Below, one piece after another: positions 13,559-20,260 of a stretch of DNA of 27,179 bases (within the stretch, counting starts at the first letter, position 1; each line of letters begins with the position of its first letter). The DNA lies in the NCBI GenBank assembly GCA_035256085.1, contig DATEYP010000158.1:1-27179 (forward strand), written 5' to 3'. A program made the position numbers and the translations under genes. Origin of the DNA: UBA6901 sp035256085. Lineage in GTDB: Bacteria; Pseudomonadota; Gammaproteobacteria; Acidiferrobacterales; UBA6901. The notes under the pieces are model-generated. The model searched no databases. It worked only from the letters and a program-made list of their open reading frames with translations, and was not told the origin of the DNA.

Positions 13559-14506
13559 TCACGCACCGATCGTGATCAGGATCTTCCCCCCGGCCCGCCC
13601 CTGCTGACTGTAGGCATGGGCCGCCGCCAGCTCCGACAGCGGAAAGCTTTTGTCGATCACCGGCCGCAGCTTGCCGGACTCGCACAGCGCGCGCAGCTGT
13701 TCGAGATCGGCGCCGCGCGCCTTGACCATGGTGATGCGCACGCGGTGGCGCGACACCAGCGGCAGCAGCAAGGCCGCGCTCACGCGGCCGATGCTTGGCA
13801 GGGTGGAAACATACACGCCGGCCGGGGCCAGGACGGCGAGGAACTCGCGCAACGGCGCGCGCACGATCAGGTCGAACACCAGCTCGTAGGGCTGCTCGCC
13901 GCTGAAGCCGCGGCGTTGGGTGCGGTCGATGACGGCGTCGGCGCCGAGCCCGCGCACCAGGTCGGCGTGCCGGCCGCTGCACACCGCGGTGACGTGGGCG
14001 CCATAGCTCTTGGCGATCTGCACCGCGAAATGGCCGACACCGCCGGCCGCGCCCACGATCAGCACGCGCTGACCGGCCGCGATGCCGCCCAGGTCGCGCA
14101 GCGATTGCAGGGCGGTGAGCCCGGCCAGGGGAATGGCGGCGGCTTCCGCCAATGGCAGCTTGGCCGGCGCGCGCGCCGCCGCCAGCTCCTCGACCACCGC
14201 GTACTCGGCGCTGGCCGCGCCGCTGCCCACCTTGGCCATGGCAAAGATGCGGTCGCCGGGCTTGAAGCCGGTGACCCGGGCGCCAACCTCGACCACCTCG
14301 CCGGCCAAATCGGCGCCGGGAATGGAGGGGAAGGACACCGGCCGGTAAACCAGGGATTGTGTGTTGCGCAGCTTCCAGTCCACCGGATTGACGGACGAGG
14401 CCGCGACCTTCACCAGCAGTTGCGTGGCCGCCGGGCGCGGGGCGGGAACCTCGGCGGCGACAATCTGGTCGGGGCCGCCGGCGTTGTGGTATTGCATGGC
14501 GCGCAT
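13559..14506 (-). CDS. Zinc-independent MDR oxidoreductase (NADPH:quinone reductase-like)
   Basis: This 315-residue enzyme belongs to the medium-chain dehydrogenase/reductase superfamily, quinone-reductase branch. The N-terminal GroES-like domain covers about 1-120 (VKVAASSVNPVDWKLRNTQ; FPSIPGADLAGEVVEVGARVTGFKPGDRIFA). The Rossmann domain follows, with the nucleotide motif GAAGGVGHFAVQIAK at 152-166, GADAVIDR at about 200, and a C-terminal return to the first domain (VIDKSFPLSELAAAHAYSQQGRAGGKILITI). Catalytic-zinc and structural-zinc cysteines are absent, which fits a soluble NADPH-dependent quinone or enone reductase. ATG 14506 gives the usual MRAMQYHNAGGP start, with an AGGGAGGG-type ribosome site just upstream. 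It is monocistronic, converging with the sigma/anti-sigma operon; the 80 bp between them hold no recognised terminator. Confidence 0.9.
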   Translation of the reverse strand: MRAMQYHNAGGPDQIVAAEVPAPRPAATQLLVKVAASSVNPVDWKLRNTQSLVYRPVSFPSIPGADLAGEVVEVGARVTGFKPGDRIFAMAKVGSGAASAEYAVVEELAAARAPAKLPLAEAAAIPLAGLTALQSLRDLGGIAAGQRVLIVGAAGGVGHFAVQIAKSYGAHVTAVCSGRHADLVRGLGADAVIDRTQRRGFSGEQPYELVFDLIVRAPLREFLAVLAPAGVYVSTLPSIGRVSAALLLPLVSRHRVRITMVKARGADLEQLRALCESGKLRPVIDKSFPLSELAAAHAYSQQGRAGGKILITIGA

Positions 14507-14556
14507 GAGCCCTCCCTTTGTGAACTTCCCTCACAGTTTGTTGAAAAAGCCTGGTT

Positions 14557-14658
14557 CCTTCTCCCGCAGGGAGAAGGATAGGATGAGGGGAAATTACATA
14601 ACAGGCGCTTCAAAGATTTAAGTTCCCCTCACCCCGGCCCTCTCCCGGAGGGAGAGGG
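14557..14658. repeat. Dispersed palindromic repeat, copy 1
   Basis: This is a composite palindrome between two minus-strand genes. CCTTCTCCC (14557-14565) pairs with GGGAGAAGG (14569-14577). GAGGGGAA (14585-14592) pairs with TTCCCCTC (14623-14630). CCCTCTCCC (14638-14646) pairs with GGGAGAGGG (14650-14658). Thirty bases of its right half (14625-14654) recur exactly at 19450-19479. It has the look of a non-coding mobile repeat of the REP/MITE type. Confidence 0.75.
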
Positions 14659-14675
14659 CGCTTTACAACAAGCCG

Positions 14676-15122
14676 CTAGACCCGCACCAGCTGGGTCCAG
14701 CCGAAACCGCGCCGGTAGTCGAGCAGCGAGACGACTTTCGGTTGCACGCGCACGAACACCGTCGCCGCCAGATCCTCGGCGCTGAGGCCCTTCATGTCCT
14801 TGAACCTGCGCGCCAGCAGCGCGTGCGCGCGCCGGATGTCGGCCGGGCGCGCGAGGAGCTTCGCACTGGCGCCCATGGAGAGTCCCCGGATCTGCTTCCA
14901 GCCGGCCCAGTCCTTACTGATCGTGAGCGACACCTTGGGCGAGTGCCGCAGGTTGCGCACTTTCTGGCTGTCGCGGTCGCACGCGAAGTACAGCGTCAGC
15001 CCGTCGTTGGCGTACGCGACCATCGTCGCCTGCGGGTAGCCGTCGGGCCGCACAGTCGCGAGGCTCATGTTGTGATGAGCCTTGAGCTGTTCGAGGATGA
15101 AGCGCTTGGCTGCCGGTGTCAT
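14676..15122 (-). CDS. PPOX-fold (pyridoxamine 5'-phosphate oxidase-like) protein
   Basis: This 148-residue split-barrel flavin-binding protein belongs to the pyridoxamine-phosphate-oxidase-like superfamily, whose small members bind FMN, F420 or haem and reduce or sequester small molecules. The typical order is visible: FILEQLKAHHNMSLATVRPDGYPQATMVAYANDGLTLYFACDRDSQKVRNLRHSPKVSLTI, with the LATxxxDGxPxxxxV strand pair and the SxKxxNLxxxPxVSL cofactor segment, then RGLSMGASAKLLA and a C-terminal VFVRVQPKVVSLLDYRRGFGWTQLVRV. The length is normal and the start ATG has a GGAGTAACC ribosome site. Pathway and cofactor are not evident; it could be a general stress protein 26-like or F420-type enzyme. 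It is alone on its strand, between two palindromic repeats. Confidence 0.85.
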   Translation of the reverse strand: MTPAAKRFILEQLKAHHNMSLATVRPDGYPQATMVAYANDGLTLYFACDRDSQKVRNLRHSPKVSLTISKDWAGWKQIRGLSMGASAKLLARPADIRRAHALLARRFKDMKGLSAEDLAATVFVRVQPKVVSLLDYRRGFGWTQLVRV

Positions 15123-15284
15123 GGTTACTCCTTGCCGGGCACGACCGGCACTGACTTAAGGCGCGCAGCATGGCACAAGCGCTGGGCGGCAACTTTGATG
15201 CAAATCAGGATCAAGAGGCCGCGTCAGGCTCGCGGTCAGGTTGCGCGAACCCGACTTCCCCGGACACTGCTCAAGATAGACAAT

Positions 15285-15408
15285 GCCTAAGAGTGCCAAA
15301 CAAAATGAATATGCACCGGTCCTTCACGCCGCACCCCCTCCCATTCCCTCTCCCTTTCAAGGTGGAGGGAATGGGAGGGGGTCGAGTGCCGAGGTCATTT
15401 TGTTAGGC
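15285..15408. repeat. Long palindrome with GCCTAA/GTTAGGC ends
   Basis: An exact 18-bp inverted repeat, ACCCCCTCCCATTCCCTC at 15333-15350 and its complement at 15365-15382, surrounds a 14-base loop. Outside it, AACAAAATGA (15299-15308) pairs with TCATTTTGTT (15395-15404). The outermost bases read GCCTAAG (15285-15291) and GTTAGGC (15402-15408). It fills most of the 310-bp gap between the PPOX gene and the DUF4010 fragment, which otherwise contains nothing recognisable. It is probably a dispersed palindromic element; resemblance to an integron attC site is discussed under findings. Confidence 0.7.
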
Positions 15409-15431
15409 GTTCTATAGGAAGCCGGGATAAC

Positions 15432-15885
15432 TCAGGAGAAATTCTTCAAGTGCGCTGCGGTGCAAACAACATGGTCAGACGCTATTCCCACGTCATAGGT
15501 TTTGACGACGCGCCGTTCGAACTCGGACATCGACAGGGCGATAGCATCGACCTCGGTGAGGCCGGCGATACCGGCCACCACGTACCGGCCTTCCGCCGGC
15601 GCATAGCGTTCAGCGAGTTTCACCACTACCAGAAGCAGCGCGAACACTAGTCCGAAGCGGGTGGCGGCGACGTGGCTGAATGGATTCTTCACGCGCACTT
15701 CGCCGCTCGCCTCGATCGGCCGCGGGCGGCGGGCCCCGAGCCAGTAGAAGACGCCGGCCAGCCCGGCGTAGCCGTACATCACCGCACCGCCCAGCAGGCA
15801 CACGGTCAACGCCGCGATCTCGGTGGTGAGTCCGAGCGAGTCGGGCATCACCCGGTTTTCCAGGGCAAAGGCGGTGACGACTCGT
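15432..15885 (-). pseudogene. Fragment of a MgtC-type protein (DUF4010 domain)
   Basis: The minus strand encodes part of a DUF4010 membrane domain, normally the C-terminal half of larger MgtC/SapB-like proteins. The reading VVTAFALENRVMPDSLGLTTEIAALTVCLLGG enters the domain in frame from about 15885. GEVRVKNPFSHVAATRFGLVFALLLVVVKLAERY and YVVAGIAGLTEVDAIALSM are the conserved core. After that (about 15530) the expected C-terminus is replaced by unrelated residues to the stop at 15432, and on the other side the sequence stops within about 30 bp of the PhnD-like gene. It lacks the N-terminal MgtC half. ATG 15851 would give a 139-residue product with two or three membrane helices, but truncation at both ends points to a pseudogene. 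Confidence 0.7.
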
Positions 15886-15916
15886 CACCTTTCACGACTC
15901 TTGGTGTTGCTCGTGT

Positions 15917-16846
15917 TTATTGATAGAAACCCTGGACCGGTTTGAGATAGGCGGCAAGGCCGGCATATTCTTCATTGTTGGCGGGCACGAACCAGCCGCT
16001 GAGCGCGTAGGTTTCGCGGAAACTGGCAAGTGCCGCCTCCGCATTCGGCGCCATCAACGCTTTTTTGATCCTGGCTTGCTCATCGGCCGATACACGCATT
16101 CCGGCGGTGAAGGCCTGTTGCGGAGCAGGGCGATGTTCATATACCACGCGCGTCTGTTTGCCGTCTTTGTCGTGTTTCTCGAGGTGTTTTTTCGGCAGCA
16201 TCCCTACCGCACACTTGCCCTCCAGCACACCCTTATAAATGTTTTCGTAGCCATTGGTAATGACAATCGAAGGCTGGCGCGACGGGTTGCTGAATGCGCT
16301 CAGCAACATCATCGTACCGAGATTGGGCGGCGCGTGGGCGCACACCAGCTGGCCGGTGAAATGCTCGATATCCTTAATGCGGGTGTTGTCTGCGCGAACG
16401 AAACCGATGTAACGAAACTCGCCCGGAAGTCTCACCAGTGCATTGTGATGGAGCTTCTCGATCCGCCAGCTGACAAAGTGCGGTCCGTCGAAGACGAGGT
16501 CGTAATCGCCGCGCTGCATATCGCTCTGATAACCGCCCCAGGTGCCCGGGTGCCTGTAAACCACCTTGCGTCCCAGTGCCTGGGACAGGTAATCGGCGAA
16601 CGGGGCGAAACGCTTGGCGCCCTCCTCCGGGGTGTCACGCGGCGGCGCGGACAGCACCAGTGCGTCCTCGCCCGGCAATGGCGCGGTCGGAGTCGCTTGC
16701 ACTGGCTTGGGAACCGGAGTTGGTGTGTCCGTCTTGAAGAATCCGGCGATGGGCGCGAACGGATCCTTTTTCAGTATTACCTCTAACGTCAGATAGGCGG
16801 TAACGGCTACCATCAGCAACAACAGCCACGTTCTCAATTTCATCAT
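15917..16846 (-). CDS. Membrane-tethered PhnD-like substrate-binding protein
   Basis: This 309-residue protein is of the phosphate/phosphite/phosphonate ABC transporter substrate-binding (PhnD/SBP) family. Residues 5-24 form a hydrophobic anchor (WLLLLMVAVTAYLTLEVIL) with no lipobox or clear cleavage site. A Pro/Thr-rich linker follows (TPTPVPKPVQATPTAPLPG, about 40-60), then the binding domain: LVLSAPPRDTPEEGAKRFAPFADYLSQALGRKVVYRH, YDLVFDGPHFVSWRIEKL, GQLVCAHAPPNLGTMMLLSAF and VLEGKCAVGMLPKKHL. No permease or ATPase gene is adjacent, so it is an orphan binding protein and may sense or scavenge rather than feed a local transporter. Start is ATG 16846 or the next ATG (16843). Ligand is unknown; phosphonate is only the family namesake. 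Confidence 0.85.
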   Translation of the reverse strand: MMKLRTWLLLLMVAVTAYLTLEVILKKDPFAPIAGFFKTDTPTPVPKPVQATPTAPLPGEDALVLSAPPRDTPEEGAKRFAPFADYLSQALGRKVVYRHPGTWGGYQSDMQRGDYDLVFDGPHFVSWRIEKLHHNALVRLPGEFRYIGFVRADNTRIKDIEHFTGQLVCAHAPPNLGTMMLLSAFSNPSRQPSIVITNGYENIYKGVLEGKCAVGMLPKKHLEKHDKDGKQTRVVYEHRPAPQQAFTAGMRVSADEQARIKKALMAPNAEAALASFRETYALSGWFVPANNEEYAGLAAYLKPVQGFYQ

Positions 16847-16962
16847 TGAATCTCAGAGTTGTTATTGCAGTTGTGTCGATTATGCCGGGCCTGGCCAGGT
16901 GCCAGGCGAATGCATCGTCCGGTGTAGTGCTGATCACTTCTGAAGCCGATTTAAATTCAAGA

Positions 16963-17427
16963 CTAGACGACTATCGCGCCATGTCCAAGCCAGTGGGGGT
17001 CCATATATACATTTTGGTTCAGGCTGGCGCCGCCCCAGAGCAGTTGCAGGCATTGGTCGTCGCGCAGCACCACGTCTACGCCGAACGGCGCACTCTCCCG
17101 CTTAAGCACTTGCCACAGCCATTGCGCCTCGCCAGCTTCGGCGCGCCGGATCTGGATACGGCGGATGCGGGTAGGCGTCATGTCGAGGCGCAGCAACCGG
17201 CCGGTCGCACGTTCTACGGTCACGAAGTACATCAGGCCAGGGTCGCCGCGGTAGGCTTCGTAGCCGTGGATGCCTTCTCGGCAGGTGCATCGCCCCAGAT
17301 GTAGGCGAAGTCCACGGGACGCGGGATTGGGCCGCTGGCCCGCTCGGCCAGTTACTGGACGACGCCACCGGACACGGACAAGTGGGGGGATGAAGACGTC
17401 CATCAGCGCCTTACGCAGCGGGTACAC
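16963..17427 (-). pseudogene. CapA (poly-gamma-glutamate synthesis-like) pseudogene with internal deletion
   Basis: Two separated parts of a CapA-family metallophosphatase-like protein lie close together in different minus-strand frames. The first, about 17354-17282, reads LAERASGPIPRPVDFAYIWGDA, the N-terminal family segment, preceded in that frame by a TAA stop (17352-17354). The second, in another frame from about 17280, reads EGIHGYEAYRGDPGLMYFVTVERATGRLLRLDMTPTRIRRI and WLWQVLKRESAPFGVDV, the C-terminal region of the same family. Roughly 200 residues between them are missing. The open frame from 17427 to 16963 is therefore only a remnant. It abuts the PhnD-like gene start across 117 bp. 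Confidence 0.68.
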
Positions 17428-17475
17428 CTTCTGCCGGCACTTGCCCGCGGGCCCCGAGATTTCTTCAAATTTCGT

Positions 17476-17496
17476 GGCAGGTTTTTTTGACCTGCC
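17476..17496. other. Hairpin with T-rich loop
   Basis: GGCAGGT (17476-17482) pairs exactly with ACCTGCC (17490-17496) around a TTTTTTG loop, 130 bp upstream of the GYD gene. The T-run is in the loop, not after the stem, so it is not a standard terminator. It could affect the operon leader or be a repeat relic. Confidence 0.4.
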
Positions 17497-17627
17497 TCAA
17501 GGCAGACGCCGTGTTACAGGCATAGGCTGGTTTCCATATCTACACCGCACCCGGATGCCGGGGTGAGCGCAGGCGTATTCGCCGCGCCGAACCGCCCCGG
17601 TGCCGTCTCACAATCAGGAGGTGACTC

Positions 17628-17936
17628 ATGGCCACGTTCATCATGCTCACACGAATCTCGCCGGAAGCAGTGAAGACACCGCAAACCCTGGAACAACTCG
17701 AGCAGGATGCCATGCAACATATCCGCACCGCGTGCCCGGAGGTGGAATGGTGCCACAGCTATGCGCTGCTCGGGCCATACGATTACCTGGATATCTTCGA
17801 AGCACCGGATGTCGAGACCGCCGCCAAGGTCGCCACGCTGATCCGCGCCTATGGACGCGCCCAGTCCGAGATCTGGGCCGCGACCGAATGGGCGCGTTTC
17901 AAAGAGATGCTGCACGGCATGCCGCAGGCGGCCTGA
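17628..17936 (+). CDS. GYD domain protein
   Basis: This 102-residue protein has the GYD domain, a small ferredoxin-like fold of unknown function found in many bacteria. The signature is GPYDYLDIFEAPDVETAAKVATLIRAYGRAQSEIW at about residues 48-83, preceded by MATFIMLTRISPEA at the first strand. It has no signal peptide or membrane segment. The ribosome site is excellent (AGGAGGT at 17616-17622, 5 bases before ATG). It is first of three tightly packed plus-strand genes; the BON protein follows 20 bp after its stop. The GYD fold resembles dimeric alpha/beta barrel proteins that bind small molecules or divert reactive intermediates, but no activity can be assigned. Confidence 0.85.
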   Translation: MATFIMLTRISPEAVKTPQTLEQLEQDAMQHIRTACPEVEWCHSYALLGPYDYLDIFEAPDVETAAKVATLIRAYGRAQSEIWAATEWARFKEMLHGMPQAA

Positions 17937-17956
17937 GCGCCGCGAAAGGAGACGCG

Positions 17957-18703
17957 ATGGCCGAACAAACCGCGGTGGAGAAGGCCGTGCGCGCGGCGCT
18001 CGAGCGCGAACCGGCGGTGAACCAGCACCGCAGGCCGGTGCAAATCGAGTATAACGTCGTCAACCGCGCGCTCATCCTCGAGGGCGAGGTCGAGAACATC
18101 ATCGCCAAACGGCGCGCCTACGAGTGTGTCGGCCGTGTGGACGGCGTGGACGGCATCATCGACCGGCTGCGCGTGCGTCCAAGCGAGCCGCGCGGCGATG
18201 GCGCGATCCGCACCTCGATCACGCGTGCGATTCTGGAAGAGCCGACACTGCGCGATTGCACGCTGCATGCCTATCACAAGGGAATCATGGAGACCTTGCG
18301 CGTCCCGCCGGACAGCAAGGACGCGATCGGCGTAACCGTCGTGGATGGCGTGGCCGAACTCACCGGCCATCTCGGCAGCCTGTCGCACAAACAGCTGGCC
18401 GGGGTGCTCGCCTGGTGGGCGCCCGGTTGCTGCGACGTGCTGAACGTGATGACCGTCGAGCCGCCCGAGGCCATCAATGACGGCGAAATTGCCGATGCGC
18501 TGCGCCTGGTGCAGGAAAAGGACCCGCTCATTCATCATGCCGACGAACTCGGTATCGGCGTGCGCCATAACGTCGTGACATTGAGCGGCGTCGTGACCAC
18601 CGAGGAGGAACGGCGCCAGGCCGAGTACAACGCCTGGTATCTGGTCGGGGTGCGCGACGTGGTCAACCGCCTCGAGGTCCGGCGCACTGCGGGGCGGACA
18701 TGA
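17957..18703 (+). CDS. Triple-BON-domain protein
   Basis: This 248-residue cytosolic protein is made of three BON-type repeats, each an alpha/beta module with a VVxGVVxLxGxV-like strand pair. Repeat one is at about 5-75 (VEKAVRAALEREPAVNQHRRPVQIEYNVVNRALILEGEVENIIAKRRAYECVGRVDGV). Repeat two is at about 80-165 (IRTSITRAILEEPTLRDC, then IGVTVVDGVAELTGHLGSL). Repeat three is at about 172-243 (IADALRLVQEKDPLIHHADELGIGVRHNVVTLSGVVTTEEERRQAEYNAWYLVGVRDVVNRLEV). BON domains usually bind membranes or lipids and are often secreted, but no signal peptide is seen here, which is unusual. ATG 17957 has an AAAGGAG ribosome site 5 bases upstream. It overlaps the PfpI gene by ATGA. A role in envelope or stress protection is inferred only from the family. 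Confidence 0.85.
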   Translation: MAEQTAVEKAVRAALEREPAVNQHRRPVQIEYNVVNRALILEGEVENIIAKRRAYECVGRVDGVDGIIDRLRVRPSEPRGDGAIRTSITRAILEEPTLRDCTLHAYHKGIMETLRVPPDSKDAIGVTVVDGVAELTGHLGSLSHKQLAGVLAWWAPGCCDVLNVMTVEPPEAINDGEIADALRLVQEKDPLIHHADELGIGVRHNVVTLSGVVTTEEERRQAEYNAWYLVGVRDVVNRLEVRRTAGRT

Positions 18704-19224
18704 AGATCCTGATTCTGAGCGCCGACGGCTTCGAGGACTCGGAGCTGCTGGCGCCGCTCGCGCGCCTGCGCGATGAGGGCATGCAGGTGGATATCGGTTC
18801 GTTCACGGTCGGCCCGATTCTCGGCAAGCATGGCGAAAGCGTGCACGCCAACCGCGCGATTGCCGGGATGCGCCCCGAGGACTACGACGCGCTGGTGCTC
18901 CCGGGCGGCAAGGCGCCGGCGGCACTGCGCCAGGATGCGCAGGTGCTGGCGTTGGTGCGGCATTTCTTTGCGGCCGGCAAACCGGTCGCCGCCATCTGCC
19001 ATGGGCCGCAAGTGCTGATCTCGGCCGGCGTGCTGGCGGGCCGCACGGCCACGGCCTACCGCGCCGTGGCGGACGAGCTCGAGGCCGCCGGTGCGCACTA
19101 TCGCGATGCCGAGGTGGTCGTGGATGGCAATCTCGTCACCTCGCGCACGCCGGCCGACCTGCCTGCTTTCCAGCGCGAGTTCATCAAGATACTGCAGGCC
19201 GCCGCCGCAATCCCGGCAGGGTAA
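18700..19224 (+). CDS. DJ-1/PfpI family protein
   Basis: This 174-residue protein is of the DJ-1/ThiJ/PfpI family, whose members act as proteases, glyoxalases, deglycases or general stress proteins. The nucleophile elbow AICHGPQ carries Cys100 and His101, and the acidic partner Glu12 lies in the N-terminal GFEDSEL loop; DALVLPGGKAP at about 63-73 is the other family block. Together they are the YhbO/PfpI-type arrangement. The C-terminus VVVDGNLVTSRTPADLPAFQREFIKIL is typical and complete. Its start overlaps the BON gene's stop (ATGA), so it is third in the operon. A protective role against carbonyl or oxidative stress is plausible from the family and from the neighbours. Confidence 0.92.
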   Translation: MKILILSADGFEDSELLAPLARLRDEGMQVDIGSFTVGPILGKHGESVHANRAIAGMRPEDYDALVLPGGKAPAALRQDAQVLALVRHFFAAGKPVAAICHGPQVLISAGVLAGRTATAYRAVADELEAAGAHYRDAEVVVDGNLVTSRTPADLPAFQREFIKILQAAAAIPAG

Positions 19225-19339
19225 TTCACAAAGGTAAATTCCCGGCTCCGCCGGTTGACTCAGAGCGGTTTGACCTTGTCAGCGGTCGTAAGCGCGTCCA
19301 GGCCGCAGTGGCGAATGCACGGCGCCACGCACAAAAAAC

Positions 19340-19480
19340 ACCATCCCTTCTCCCTCCGGGACGACCCCAGGGATGGAGGCGGTAGGCCGCGTCGGGAACA
19401 GGCGCTCGAGGATGAGGGGATGGTTCCTGATCGCCAACGCCCCGATGGCCCCCTCACCCCGGCCCTCTCCCGGAGGGAGT
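19340..19480. repeat. Dispersed palindromic repeat, copy 2 (degraded)
   Basis: The gap after the PfpI gene, 19225-19560, has no gene. It contains a second, damaged copy of the repeat at 14557-14658. The right half matches exactly for 30 bases (19450-19479), and the block GAGGATGAGGGGA occurs on the left (about 19409-19421), with CCTTCTCCCTCCGGG near 19346. The last stem is truncated after GGAGGGAG, where copy 1 continues GAGGG. Confidence 0.7.
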
Positions 19481-19554
19481 GTCGCAGTGGACGCAGTACC
19501 GCCTTCAGGTGGCTCACGGGATTATCTGCGCAGTTGAGGCGCTCACCAAATAAG

Positions 19555-19574
19555 CCCCGGCTTTAATGCCGGGG
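19555..19574. other. Hairpin abutting the beta-lactamase fragment
   Basis: CCCCGGC (19555-19561) pairs with GCCGGGG (19568-19574) around TTTAAT. It stands exactly at the broken 5' edge of the hydrolase fragment. Its form, a C-rich stem with a CTTTA-type apex, is like the subterminal hairpins of IS200/IS605-group elements, but no transposase or tnpB sequence is nearby. Confidence 0.4.
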
Positions 19575-20132
19575 CAGGAGTTTTACTACGCCAGCACCCA
19601 CTTGCAGGTGGCCGGGCTCATGGCCATCCAGGCGCGCGGGGTCGCCACCTGGCGGGACGTGTTCACGGAATTCAAAACCCAAACCGGCCTGTTTGCGACC
19701 TCGACCTACGAACTCCCGTCTGCATCCAATCCGCGCCTGGCCGGTGGCATGCTCTGGACCGGCGAGGAATACATGGCGTTTCTCAAGGCGCTCCGGGATG
19801 GCGCGTTATTGAACGCCGCTTCCATGAGCAACCTGCTGGCCGATCACACCGCCGCCGCCACAATGGTTTACTCACCGGCCGTCGCCGGGCTGGGCGAAGA
19901 CTGGCACTACGGTTTCGGCTTTTGGCACGAATGCCAGAATGCGACGTATAACTGCACCGCGGGAAGCCGGGTTTCCAGTCCCGGGGCCTACGGCGCCTAC
20001 CCGTATTGGGACCGCAGCAAAGGCTATTTCGGAATCGTCGCGCGGCAAGGAACACTCGGTACCTTTCCCAACGGCGTCGCGATTGAACGAGCCGTCCGGC
20101 CCAAGGCCGAGGAGTGGGCGGCCTGTCCATAA
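19566..20132 (+). pseudogene. C-terminal fragment of a serine beta-lactamase-like hydrolase
   Basis: The frame reads PGQEFYYASTHLQVAGLMAIQARG, the Tyr-containing second motif (YxS/N) of class C beta-lactamase/DD-peptidase-like hydrolases, and continues through WTGEEYMAFLKALRDGALLNAASMSNLLADHT and DWHYGFGFWHECQNATYNCTAGSRVSSPGAYGAYPYWD to a natural C-terminus. The catalytic SxxK motif and some 150 N-terminal residues are missing. The ATG at 19566 lies inside the hairpin loop and has no ribosome site, so it is not a true start. The C-terminal 187 residues are otherwise free of stops, suggesting recent truncation. A complete copy may exist elsewhere in the genome. Confidence 0.75.
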
Positions 20133-20183
20133 TGCGACAAACCGGAGTCAGTCTGTGCGTAGCCTGGAAATACTCCGAAGACG

Positions 20184-20220
20184 CGAAAAAAAGCCGCGGC
20201 GCACTTCTGCGCCGCGGCTT
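20184..20220 (-). terminator. Strong intrinsic terminator of the PhoX-like gene
   Basis: A perfect 13-bp stem, AAGCCGCGGCGCA (20191-20203) and its complement (20208-20220), closes a CTTC loop. On the minus strand the stem is followed by a run of Ts (the A-run from about 20186), placing a textbook terminator about 40 bp after the 20261 stop. It could also work weakly for the plus-strand fragment ending at 20132. Confidence 0.85.
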
Positions 20221-20260
20221 GTTTAAAGCCACTATATCCTGACCGCTAAACCACTACGGA

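Noticed and set aside
16846..17304. Plus-strand frame of 152 codons divergent from the PhnD-like gene.
   Set aside because: The opposite strand carries recognisable CapA sequence over most of this stretch, so the plus frame is a shadow.
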